A DNA stretch of 25,367 bases from Actinomycetota bacterium (GCA_016870425.1 VGBQ01000009.1:1-25367); one strand, 5' to 3'. Positions 18,483 through 25,049 are shown, counted from the first letter of the stretch. Notes: generated by a model not told the origin, from the letters alone. A program made the numbers and translations.

Positions 18483-18985
18483 TCTCGCCGCAGGATCGGC
18501 GAGCGGTCGCCGATCAACTCGGCCGCGAGCCACGCGACATCATCGATGTTGCACACCGTTGCCCGTGCGGCATGCCCGACGTTGTCGTCACCTCGCCCCG
18601 ACTGGCTGACGGCACGCCGTTCCCCACCGTCTACTACCTGACCTGCCCGCGCGCGGCGTCTGCCGTGGGTCGACTCGAGGGCGGCGGCGTCATGCGCGAC
18701 ATGGAAGGTCGTCTCGCGGACGACGCCGACCTCGCTGACGCCTATGCGCGTGCCCACGGCGACTACCTCGCTGCGCGCAGCGCCCACGGCGACGTCCCCG
18801 AGATCGAGGGAGTTTCCGCTGGGGGCATGCCCGACCGCGTGAAGTGCCTGCACGTGCTGCTGGCCCACTCACTGGCCGCAGGCCCTGGCGTCAACCCGCT
18901 CGGCGACGAGGTCCGCGCCCTCGTAGGGGAGTGGTGGGCAGGGCATTCGTGCGCGGTCGCGCGCACGGAGGGGGAGTCCCCGTGA
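18479..18985 (+). CDS. DUF501 domain protein
   Basis: This conserved actinobacterial protein of unknown biochemical function is 168 aa long. The family is recognised from RCPCGMPDVVVTSPRL, FPTVYYLTCPRA and GMPDRVKCLHVLLAHSLA. The conserved cysteines (CPC, TCP, KC) together with His residues could bind a metal; that is inference. There are no membrane segments. The start is GTG 18479, inside the ftsB stop overlap; an earlier in-frame GTG at 18449 would overlap ftsB more. The stop overlaps the ppx start (GTGA). Constant linkage to ftsB and ppx suggests a role in division or polyphosphate metabolism, but this is not shown. Confidence 0.9.
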   Translation: MISPQDRRAVADQLGREPRDIIDVAHRCPCGMPDVVVTSPRLADGTPFPTVYYLTCPRAASAVGRLEGGGVMRDMEGRLADDADLADAYARAHGDYLAARSAHGDVPEIEGVSAGGMPDRVKCLHVLLAHSLAAGPGVNPLGDEVRALVGEWWAGHSCAVARTEGESP

Positions 18986-19917
18986 GGGTCGGCGCGATCG
19001 ACTGCGGCACCAACAGCATCCGCCTGCTCGTGGCCGATGTGGACGGGTACCACCTCGACGAGGTCGTGCGCGACATGACGGTCGTGCGCCTCGGTGAGGG
19101 CGTCGACCGCACCGGAGCCTTCTCGCAGGCGGCTCTCGATCGCACGTTCGCCGCGTGCGATGCCTACGCCGCCACCATCGAGGACCTGGGCGTGAAGCGG
19201 CTGCGATTCGTCGCGACGAGTGCCAGCCGCGATGTGAGCAATCGCGAGGCGTTCATCGACGGAGTGCGCGCACGGCTCGGCATCGCGCCCGAGGTGATCA
19301 GCGGTGCGGAGGAGGCGGGACTGTCCTTCCGCGGCGCCGTCGAGGGCCTGCCGGTCGATCGCGTCGCGATGCCGACGCTCGTCGTCGATATTGGCGGTGG
19401 CTCCACTGAGTTCGTGCTCGGCGACCGTGGGCTGACTATCGATGTCGAGGCTGCCGTGTCGGTCAATATCGGCTGCGTGCGCATGACCGAGCGCCACCTG
19501 CACGGCGATCCGCCCTCACCCCAGGAGATCGCTCGCGTCGAGGCCGATGTCGCCGCAGCCCTGGACGAGGCGGCCGCTGCGGTGCCGCTCGACCGGGCGC
19601 GCTCCCTGGTCGGCGTCGCCGGCACCGTGACCACCCTCGTGGCGCTCATCCACGGTCTGCCGGTCTACGACCCGGCGCAGATCCATGGTCGCGAAGCCAC
19701 CCTGGCTCAGATCGACGAGGTGACCGAGCGCCTGCTCGTCATGCCGCGAGCGGAGCGCGCCGAGCTCCCGGTCATGCACCCCGGTCGCGTCGACGTCATC
19801 GGCGGAGGGGCCCTGGTCCTTCGCGCGATCATGCGCCGCACGGGGCTGCCGGTGATCGCGAGCGAAACCGACATCCTCGACGGGGTGGCGCGCGTTCTCG
19901 CGGAGCACTCCGCCTAG
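18982..19917 (+). CDS. ppx: Exopolyphosphatase / pppGpp phosphohydrolase (Ppx/GppA family)
   Basis: This enzyme removes terminal phosphate from inorganic polyphosphate or the 5' phosphate of pppGpp, using an actin-like ASKHA fold. The motifs are the phosphate-1 loop AIDCGTNSIRLLVAD, FVATSASRDVSN, ISGAEEAGLSF, the phosphate-2 loop VVDIGGGSTEFVLGD, and GVAGTVTTLVAL. The 311-aa length corresponds to the short actinobacterial form, without the C-terminal HD-like domain of E. coli Ppx. The start is GTG 18982, with GGAGGGGGAG upstream. The frame is open earlier, but only across DUF501. Which of the two substrates is preferred cannot be decided. Confidence 0.92.
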   Translation: MRVGAIDCGTNSIRLLVADVDGYHLDEVVRDMTVVRLGEGVDRTGAFSQAALDRTFAACDAYAATIEDLGVKRLRFVATSASRDVSNREAFIDGVRARLGIAPEVISGAEEAGLSFRGAVEGLPVDRVAMPTLVVDIGGGSTEFVLGDRGLTIDVEAAVSVNIGCVRMTERHLHGDPPSPQEIARVEADVAAALDEAAAAVPLDRARSLVGVAGTVTTLVALIHGLPVYDPAQIHGREATLAQIDEVTERLLVMPRAERAELPVMHPGRVDVIGGGALVLRAIMRRTGLPVIASETDILDGVARVLAEHSA

Positions 19918-19923
19918 GGTTCG

Positions 19924-19962
19924 TGTAAGCGGTTGCGGCATCGCGGTGGAGCGCCGTACACT
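19924..19962 (+). promoter_or_regulatory. Promoter of the LacI gene with a LacI-type operator over the -35
   Basis: A -35 candidate TTGCGG (19934-19939) and -10 TACACT (19957-19962) are separated by 17 bp. TGTAAGCGGTTGC (19924-19936) is an imperfect palindrome of the LacI/CcpA operator type (core AA-N-CG-N-TT) and overlaps the -35, so autorepression is plausible. Transcription would begin near 19969, at a small TTCGG/CCGAA hairpin (19968-19984). This leaves a leader of about 80 nt before the start codon at 20048. Confidence 0.5.
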
Positions 19963-20047
19963 CCGCGTTCGGCCCGTATCCGAATCCAGACGTGCCGTTG
20001 CAGTACCCATCGGGCCGCTTGCCGGCCCCTGCGCGGCGGAGGCCATC

Positions 20048-21094
20048 GTGTCGATCACCATCCGCGATGTCGCTGACGCGGCCGGCGTGTCCACGGCGAC
20101 GGTGTCCCGAGCGTTGCGCGGCCTGCCGCATGTCGACCCCGAGACACGCGAGCGGGTGCGCCGGGTCGCGGCCGAACTCGACTACGTCGTCTCCCCGAGT
20201 GCTTCGCGCCTGGCCAGCGGGCGGACGGGCACCGTCGCGGTCATCACCCCCTTTATTGACCGGTGGTTCTTCTCGACCGTGCTGTCCGGCATCAGCGACG
20301 TCCTGCAGGAGAATGATGTCGACCTCCTCGTCTACGAGGTTGGCGATCCGGGGACCAGCCCGGGGCTGCCGGCCGAGCGTCGCCTGCGTGGGCGCGTGGA
20401 CGGCGTCATCGTGGTGACGCTGCCCACGGATGCCCCTCGCATCGCGGACATGCTCGGCATCGGCCTGCCGGCGAGCTTCATCGGTGTGCGCTGGCCGGGC
20501 GTGCCGTCGGTGTGCATCGACGACGCGGCCGCTGGTCGCATGGCGACGCAGCACCTGATCAATCTCGGCCACGAGCGCATCGGGATCATCTCCGGCCGAC
20601 CCCAGGCGTCGACCTCCCAGGCCAACCGCGCACTGGGCTACGTGACGGCGATGGAGGGTGCAGGTCTCGCGCCTGATCCCTCGCTCGAGGCGTTCGGCTA
20701 CTTCACCGTTGCGGGCGGGGAGTCGGCGATGACCTCGCTGCTCTCGCAGCCCAATCCGCCCACGGCGGTGTTCGCGATGTCCGACGACATGGCCTTCGGA
20801 GCGATCCGGGCGCTGCAGCGCCACGGCATCCGGCCCGGCGCGGACATCGCGATCGCGAGCATCGACGGCCACGAGCTCGCGGAGCTCCTCGACCTCACCA
20901 CCGTGGGCCAGCCCGTGGCCCAGATGGGCCGTGTGGCCGCCGATGCGCTCCTGGCCCGGATGCTGGGACGTGAAGCGGGCGAGACATCGAGGAGCGTGGC
21001 GACCACGCCTCCGGGCTCGCCGTACGAGATCACTGTCCCCACGACCCTCATCGTGCGCGGCAGCACCGTGCCGATCGACCGAGCCACGGCCTGA
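20048..21094 (+). CDS. LacI family transcriptional regulator
   Basis: This is a 348-aa LacI/GalR-type repressor. The N-terminal helix-turn-helix reads ITIRDVADAAGVSTATVSRA, followed by the hinge (SASRLASGRTGTVAVI) and a periplasmic-binding-protein-like effector domain. That domain has typical stretches such as RVDGVIVVTLP, HLINLGHERIGIISG, PPTAVFAMSDDMAFGA and ASIDGHELAELLDLTTVGQP. The start is GTG 20048, with GGCGGAGG about 6 nt upstream. Earlier in-frame starts lie upstream of the predicted transcription start. No sugar transporter or catabolic gene is adjacent, so the target is unknown. Its own promoter carries a LacI-type palindrome. It is separated from ppx by 130 bp. Confidence 0.92.
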   Translation: MSITIRDVADAAGVSTATVSRALRGLPHVDPETRERVRRVAAELDYVVSPSASRLASGRTGTVAVITPFIDRWFFSTVLSGISDVLQENDVDLLVYEVGDPGTSPGLPAERRLRGRVDGVIVVTLPTDAPRIADMLGIGLPASFIGVRWPGVPSVCIDDAAAGRMATQHLINLGHERIGIISGRPQASTSQANRALGYVTAMEGAGLAPDPSLEAFGYFTVAGGESAMTSLLSQPNPPTAVFAMSDDMAFGAIRALQRHGIRPGADIAIASIDGHELAELLDLTTVGQPVAQMGRVAADALLARMLGREAGETSRSVATTPPGSPYEITVPTTLIVRGSTVPIDRATA

Positions 21095-21104
21095 CCCGCT
21101 GCCC

Positions 21105-21110
21105 TAGGCT
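21105..21110 (+). promoter_or_regulatory. -10 box giving a predicted leaderless hydrolase mRNA
   Basis: TAGGCT ends six bases before the ATG at 21117, the same hexamer and spacing as at mazG. No ribosome binding site lies in the 22-bp gap between the LacI stop and this ATG. Confidence 0.5.
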
Positions 21111-21116
21111 CCCGTC

Positions 21117-21812
21117 ATGCCTACCGTCGACATCCCCGCAGGCCAGGACCGCCTCACCGGCTATCTCGCTGTCCCTGCCTCGGGCCGCGGCCCCGGCGTC
21201 GTCGTCATCCAGGAGTGGTGGGGCATCGTGCCGCACATCCGGTCGGTGGTCGATCGCTTCGGGGAGGCCGGGTTCGTGGCGCTCGCCCCTGATCTTTTCC
21301 GCGGAGAGCACACCACCGAGCCCGACGAGGCAGGCAAGCTCATGATGGGGCTGCGCGTCTCTGCGGCCGCCGATGACATTGCCGCGGCCGCCGATCACCT
21401 GGTCCGCAGCGGGCTGCTGACCGGTGCTCAGGTCGGCTGCGTCGGCTTTTGCATGGGTGGTGGCCTCGCGCTGCTGGCACCCACGGTGAGCCCCCACATC
21501 GACTGCACCGTGGCGTTCTATCCCGCCATGCCATGGCCCGATTACCACCCGGCGTGGAGCGGCTACTCCGGCAAGGAGGCACTGGTGCACCAGTGCGAGG
21601 CGGACCTGCCATCGACGGGCGAGGACATTGCCCGCTACGCCGATGAGATCGCCGCACATGGCGGGATTGCCGTCGTGGAGACCTATCCCGGCACCCAGCA
21701 CGCCTTCTTCAACGACGATCGGCCCGAGGTGCATGACGCCACTGCGTCGGCGCTGGCCTGGGAACGCACCACGTCGCTGCTGCACCGCCGCCTCGACGGG
21801 CCCTTCCGCTGA
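21117..21812 (+). CDS. Dienelactone hydrolase family protein
   Basis: This is an alpha/beta-hydrolase of the dienelactone hydrolase family, 231 aa. The nucleophile elbow GFCMGGG places the catalytic cysteine at residue 112, and the catalytic histidine is probably His195 in GTQHAFFND. The N-terminus (PAGQDRLTGYLAVPASGRGPGVVVIQEWWGI) and ALAPDLFRG are typical of the family. The acidic member of the triad is less clear; Asp in QCEADLP is a candidate. True dienelactone hydrolases act in chloroaromatic breakdown, but no such pathway is nearby, so the substrate is open. It starts without a ribosome binding site. A long inverted repeat follows the stop. Confidence 0.9.
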   Translation: MPTVDIPAGQDRLTGYLAVPASGRGPGVVVIQEWWGIVPHIRSVVDRFGEAGFVALAPDLFRGEHTTEPDEAGKLMMGLRVSAAADDIAAAADHLVRSGLLTGAQVGCVGFCMGGGLALLAPTVSPHIDCTVAFYPAMPWPDYHPAWSGYSGKEALVHQCEADLPSTGEDIARYADEIAAHGGIAVVETYPGTQHAFFNDDRPEVHDATASALAWERTTSLLHRRLDGPFR

Positions 21813-21843
21813 CGGGGTCCGATGAGTGCTACCCCCGCCGGAT

Positions 21844-21879
21844 TTGCACTATGCGCCTGATCAGGGGGCGATAGTGCAA
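21844..21879. repeat. 36-bp near-symmetric inverted repeat
   Basis: TTGCACTAT (21844-21852) and ATAGTGCAA (21871-21879) are perfect 9-bp inverted arms. Between them is a perfect 10-bp palindrome, CCTGATCAGG (21856-21865), flanked by 3 and 5 GC-rich bases, and CGCC pairs with GGCG beside the arms. In RNA it makes a stable hairpin 31 bp after the hydrolase stop. In DNA it resembles a composite protein-binding site. There is no T-tract after it. A terminator, mRNA 3' stabiliser or operator for the downstream glycosylase are all possible. Confidence 0.7.
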
Positions 21880-21914
21880 CGCAGCGGCAGGAAGCGGGCG
21901 ACGAGGATTGTCCG

Positions 21915-22676
21915 GTGAGAGGTGGCGGGGGGAGCGGTACGCCCGCGGCGGTGCGCAGTGACGCCGCCAGATGCGCGACCATCCCGCACCTCGACACGGC
22001 GATCGCCGACTGTCGCGCTTGCCCGCGGCTCGTGGCCTGGCGCGAGCAGGTGGCCCGGGAGCGCAGGGCGGCGTACGCCGGGGAGGACTACTGGGGTCGG
22101 CCGGTGCCCGGATTCGGGGACCCCGACGCGCACATCCTCGTTGTCGGCCTCGCGCCGGCGGCACACGGAGCCAACCGCACGGGGCGGATGTTCACCGGAG
22201 ACCGCAGCGGTGACTGGCTCTTCGCCGCGCTGCATCGTGCCGGCCTCGCCGCGCATCCGACCTCCACTTCGCGCGACGATGGACAGCGCCTCGACGGGGT
22301 GCGGGTGACGTCAGCCGTGCACTGCGCCCCGCCCGGCAACGCGCCTACGCCGGCGGAGCGCGACACCTGCGCGCCGTGGCTCGTGCGCGAAATCCAACTC
22401 TGCCGCCCGCGGGTCATCGTCGCGCTGGGCGGCTTCGCGTGGACCGCGGTGCTGCGCAACCTGCCGGAGTCCGGTGTCACCATCCCGACACCGCGGCCGA
22501 AATTCGGCCACGGTGTGGAGGCGTGCCTCGCCGGGAGCGGCGGCGCCAGACTCTGGCTGCTGGGGTGCTACCACCCCAGCCAGCAGAACACCTTCACGGG
22601 ACGTCTCACGCCGGACATGCTCGACGATGTCTTCGCGCGGGCACGCGCGCTCGCGGGCGAGCGCCGGCGGGGCTAG
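21915..22676 (+). CDS. udgB: Family 5 (UdgB-type) uracil-DNA glycosylase
   Basis: This enzyme removes uracil, and in this family often hypoxanthine, from DNA as the first step of base excision repair, relevant to cytosine deamination in a high-GC genome. The 253-aa protein shows the family 5 catalytic motif GLAPAAHGANRTGRMFTGD (from about residue 78), in which the usual catalytic Asp is replaced by Ala. The second motif is CYHPSQQNTFTG with His220. Four cysteines (C33, C36, C137 and C152) fit the family's [4Fe-4S] ligands. The start is GTG 21915, with GACGAGG upstream. Other GTGs shortly downstream are possible because the first 20 residues are not conserved. The stop codon abuts the 3' end of the opposite-strand tRNA. 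Confidence 0.92.
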   Translation: MRGGGGSGTPAAVRSDAARCATIPHLDTAIADCRACPRLVAWREQVARERRAAYAGEDYWGRPVPGFGDPDAHILVVGLAPAAHGANRTGRMFTGDRSGDWLFAALHRAGLAAHPTSTSRDDGQRLDGVRVTSAVHCAPPGNAPTPAERDTCAPWLVREIQLCRPRVIVALGGFAWTAVLRNLPESGVTIPTPRPKFGHGVEACLAGSGGARLWLLGCYHPSQQNTFTGRLTPDMLDDVFARARALAGERRRG

Positions 22677-22750
22677 TGCCCCCGGAGGGGATCGAACCCT
22701 CACTGTGCCGGGTTTAAGCCGGGTGTCTCTGCCGATTGGACTACGGGGGC
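22677..22750 (-). tRNA. tRNA with UAA anticodon (Leu by anticodon), short variable arm
   Basis: The 74-nt minus-strand cloverleaf has an acceptor stem GCCCCCG with CGGGGGC. The D-arm is GTC/GAC with the 11-nt loop CAATCGGCAGA. The anticodon stem is CCCGG with CCGGC (outer C-C mismatch, four good pairs). The loop is CTTAAAC, which puts UAA at 34-36. The variable loop is only ACAGT; A15 and T48 can form the Levitt pair. The T-arm is GAGGG/CCCTC with TTCGATC, A73 is the discriminator, and CCA is not encoded. The D-loop, A73 and anticodon are leucine-like, but bacterial tRNA-Leu normally has a variable arm of more than 10 nt. It would read UUA, a codon I did not find in the window's genes. Confidence 0.85.
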
Positions 22751-22756
22751 GGCCCC

Positions 22757-22762
22757 AGCCTA
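22757..22762 (-). promoter_or_regulatory. -10 box directly before the UAA tRNA
   Basis: On the minus strand TAGGCT ends six bases before the mature 5' end of the tRNA at 22750. Initiation at the normal distance would start at, or within a base of, nucleotide 1 of the tRNA. It is the same hexamer and spacing as at two predicted leaderless mRNAs in this window. No clear -35 is present. Confidence 0.45.
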
Positions 22763-22935
22763 GGCGTGCCCCCCATGGGTCCTCCGCGCCTTCGGACGGG
22801 CGGAGTAGTTCCCGTGGGTCACGGGTGGCCGACCATTGGCCGCGATTGCTGACCCGGATTCGCGGTTTGCGGGGGGCGAGGGCCCGCGCGCACATGTCTC
22901 AGCAGGTTCCGATATGTCCGCTTGGCCTGTGGGGA

Positions 22936-22963
22936 TTGCTTCCGGCCCCGAATCCGTTACCGT
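22936..22963 (+). promoter_or_regulatory. Promoter of the Bax-inhibitor-1/YccA gene
   Basis: TTGCTT (22936-22941) and TACCGT (22958-22963) are separated by 16 bp, among the best two-box promoters in the window. Transcription would start near 22970, giving a leader of about 63 nt. The rest of the 282-bp space between the tRNA and this gene holds the tRNA promoter; I see no other feature in it. Confidence 0.5.
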
Positions 22964-22969
22964 GGAGAG

Positions 22970-22991
22970 GAAGCGGGCGAGGGCCCGCTTC
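22970..22991 (+). other. Perfect 9-bp stem-loop at the predicted mRNA 5' end
   Basis: GAAGCGGGC (22970-22978) pairs perfectly with GCCCGCTTC (22983-22991) around the 4-base loop GAGG. The first base of the stem is seven bases after the -10 box, so the transcript should begin with this hairpin. It ends about 30 bases before the ribosome binding site and would not hide it. A role in protecting the 5' end from decay, or as a regulator binding site, is possible. Confidence 0.6.
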
Positions 22992-23032
22992 ACGAGGGGG
23001 ACAGCCCGCCTCGCCACCGCAGGAGGAGCAGC

Positions 23033-23923
23033 ATGCAGACGGCCAACCCCGTCCTTGCCCGTATCGACCGTGACGCCGCCCAGGCCAGCCGCTCGGGGTC
23101 CGGGTTCGCCTACGAGGAGGGCCGCAGCGCCGTGGCCTCCGCCCAGCACGGCGAGGCACCTCCCGCCCCCGCTCCGGCGGCGGATGACGCCGGCATCTAC
23201 TCCGGCGTACAGATCCCGGCCCCGCCCGGCCAGCGCGTCACCTATCCCGACGTCATGGCCAAGTCCGCGATCATGTTCGGCATCGCGGTGGTCATGGCCT
23301 TTGCGGGCTGGATCGTCACCGAGGCCATGCCCGGTATCGGCACCGTGCTCGTCTTCGGCGCCTTGATCGCCACCCTCGTTCTCGGCTTCGTCAACGCCCT
23401 CAAGCGGCAGGTCAGCCCGCCGCTCACCATGCTCTACGCCGTCGTGTCGGGCTTCATGCTCGGCGCCGTGAGCTACTGGTACAACCAGATCGCGCTGCAG
23501 TCCGACTATGAGGGCCTGGTGCTGCAGGCGGTCCTCGCGACCTTCACGACCTTCGGCGTCATGCTGCTGCTCTACGGCACCGGGATCGTCAAGGTCACCA
23601 ACAAGTTCATGAAGTTCATGCTCGTGGCGATGGTGTCCTACTTCTTCATCGCCGTGGCGTCCTTCGTGGCCGCAATGTTCGGCGTCGGCGGGGGCTGGGG
23701 CTTCTACGGCGTCGGCACGCTGGGCCTGCTCCTGTGCATCTTCGGCGTCGGACTGGCGGCGTTCAGCCTCATGCTCGACTTCGAGGCCATCAAGCAGGGC
23801 GTGGCCATGGGGCTGCCCGAGCGCGAGTCGTGGCGCATGTCCTTCGGCCTGCTGGTGACGTTGGTGTGGCTCTACCTCGAGTTCCTGCGGCTCTTCGCCA
23901 TCATCGCCTCCGGCCGCGACTAG
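23033..23923 (+). CDS. Bax inhibitor-1/YccA family membrane protein
   Basis: This 296-aa integral membrane protein belongs to the BI-1/YccA-like group common in actinobacteria. The N-terminal 65 residues are hydrophilic and Ala/Pro-rich (MQTANPVLARIDRDAAQ is typical of the family). Seven hydrophobic segments follow from about residue 75 to 291, including IMFGIAVVMAFAGWIV, VLVFGALIATLVLGFV, LVLQAVLATFTTFGVMLLLY and LLVTLVWLYLEFLRLFAII. Asp249 and Glu251 in LMLDFEAI fit the acidic pair of the family, which in BsYetJ forms a pH-sensitive calcium-leak latch. Its function in this group is not established. The start is ATG 23033, with AGGAGGA 5-6 nt upstream. The frame is open earlier without conserved sequence. 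Confidence 0.9.
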   Translation: MQTANPVLARIDRDAAQASRSGSGFAYEEGRSAVASAQHGEAPPAPAPAADDAGIYSGVQIPAPPGQRVTYPDVMAKSAIMFGIAVVMAFAGWIVTEAMPGIGTVLVFGALIATLVLGFVNALKRQVSPPLTMLYAVVSGFMLGAVSYWYNQIALQSDYEGLVLQAVLATFTTFGVMLLLYGTGIVKVTNKFMKFMLVAMVSYFFIAVASFVAAMFGVGGGWGFYGVGTLGLLLCIFGVGLAAFSLMLDFEAIKQGVAMGLPERESWRMSFGLLVTLVWLYLEFLRLFAIIASGRD

Positions 23924-23941
23924 CGCAGGATCGCGAGACCC

Positions 23942-24238
23942 GTGGCCGATGACGGCGACGATGCCCATCGCGAGTTGCGCCGCGTCGTCGACCGGCTCCG
24001 ATCCATGCCCTTGACGCGGCTGGGGCTGCACGCCGTCGCCGCACGGGTACTTGCCCAGGACCTGGCCGATCGTGGTGCGGACCTGGCTGGTCATCAGCGG
24101 TACGTCGTACCCGATGTGGGCGACGCCGCAGTGGGCGACCAGGTGGCCGTGACCGGGCGCGACCTGCTGGTTCTCACCGGTCCCGGTGACACGCAGTGGT
24201 TGGCGGGGCGGCTGAGGGACTTCCGGCTCGACCTCTAG
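23942..24238 (+). CDS. Small conserved-looking hypothetical protein
   Basis: This 98-aa protein has no function I can name. It has a charged helical N-terminus (DDAHRELRRVVDRLRSMPLTRL), a central Ala/Leu helix (AVAARVLAQDLADRGADLAG) and a C-terminal part with VPDVGDAAVGDQVAVTGRDLL. The pattern of a helical region followed by a P-x-x-G-D-x-x-x-V-T-G-x-D-L segment looks like short actinobacterial proteins of unknown function, but I cannot check this here. It starts at GTG 23942, 18 bp after the YccA-family gene, with a weak ribosome binding site, and ends 4 bp from the convergent SGNH gene. The tight fit between neighbours supports it being real. Confidence 0.6.
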   Translation: MADDGDDAHRELRRVVDRLRSMPLTRLGLHAVAARVLAQDLADRGADLAGHQRYVVPDVGDAAVGDQVAVTGRDLLVLTGPGDTQWLAGRLRDFRLDL

Positions 24239-24242
24239 CGCG

Positions 24243-25049
24243 TCATCCGCTGATGTCGTCGGCCAGGGCGGGCAGGATCTCGCCCTCGCCACCGAGTCGC
24301 CAGGCGGCGATCACCTCGGGCAGCAGGGCCTGCGCTGCCGCCGTGTATCCATCGGTGGAGGGATGGAAGCGGTCCTCGGCGAACATCACGTCGGGCCGCT
24401 CGTCGAATTCCGGCCCGAGCCGGGCTCCCAGGGAGACGGGGCGGCCGCCTTCGGCCAGCGTCGCCTCTGCCTGCGCCGCGGCCAGCCGGCGGGACGATCG
24501 GCGCATCACGGCGCGCAGCGGCTGGGGCACCGGCTTGACGGTGCCGAGGTCGGGGCACGTGGCCATGACCACCTCGATGCCCTCCTCGCGCAGCCGGCGG
24601 ATTGCTCGCCGCAGGCGTCGCGCGGAGAGCGCGCGGGGCACGAGGTGCGTGACATCGTTGGCGCCCACCATGATGACGGCCACATGCGGCCTGGTCCACA
24701 TGGCGCGGTCGATCTGCGGGTCCAAGTCGCTCGTCTGCGCGCCGATGACCGCGTGGTTGCTCAGGGTCACTGTGCGCCCCGACACCTCGGCCAGCGCCGT
24801 GGCAAGGATCGCGCCCATGGTGTCATCGGGCCGCTCGGCTCCCAGTCCCGCCGCCCCGGAGTCGCCGAGCACGGCGAGACGGATCGATGTGCCGGTGCCG
24901 CTGCCGTATCGCCCGTCGGCGTACGGAGCAGTCGTCGTGCGCGGACCGATGCGGCGGCGCGCCTCGAAGGCCTGTGCCGTGAGGAGGCCGCCGACGGCGA
25001 CCACGCTGGCGCCGATCGCGGTGGCGGCCTTGGCGAGGGGACCGGGCAT
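24243..25049 (-). CDS. SGNH/GDSL hydrolase, membrane-anchored or exported
   Basis: This is a 268-aa esterase/lipase-type hydrolase of the SGNH superfamily. The blocks are visible in order: block I AVLGDSGAAGLG with the nucleophile Ser, block II Gly in NHAVIGAQTSDL, block III MVGANDVTH with Asn, and block V DRFHPSTDGY with the catalytic Asp and His. The N-terminus has one hydrophobic segment (TAIGASVVAVGGLLTAQAF), an uncleaved anchor or signal peptide, so it probably acts at the cell surface on an acyl or acetyl ester. The start is ATG 25049, which overlaps the upstream gene's stop as TGATG. The frame is open further upstream, but only over that gene. The substrate is unknown. Confidence 0.9.
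   Translation of the reverse strand: MPGPLAKAATAIGASVVAVGGLLTAQAFEARRRIGPRTTTAPYADGRYGSGTGTSIRLAVLGDSGAAGLGAERPDDTMGAILATALAEVSGRTVTLSNHAVIGAQTSDLDPQIDRAMWTRPHVAVIMVGANDVTHLVPRALSARRLRRAIRRLREEGIEVVMATCPDLGTVKPVPQPLRAVMRRSSRRLAAAQAEATLAEGGRPVSLGARLGPEFDERPDVMFAEDRFHPSTDGYTAAAQALLPEVIAAWRLGGEGEILPALADDISG

Noticed and set aside
19915..19925. TAGGGT at the ppx stop, followed by GTG-TAA
   Set aside because: It matches a -10 box, but GTG is only two bases later and is followed at once by a stop codon; a better two-box promoter lies downstream.
21853..21870. The hydrolase-udgB inverted repeat as part of an insertion element or attachment site
   Set aside because: No transposase, integrase, direct-repeat target duplication or second copy is visible.
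24099..24111. GGTACGTCGTACC, resembling the TACG/CGTA operator motif
   Set aside because: The spacing is 1 instead of 4 bases, and it lies inside a coding sequence (Tyr-Val-Val region), so it is probably chance.
22760..24292. A 510-codon minus-strand open frame opposite the YccA-family gene
   Set aside because: Its composition is His/Glu/Gly-rich and typical of an antisense shadow; the plus strand has a strong ribosome binding site and seven membrane segments.
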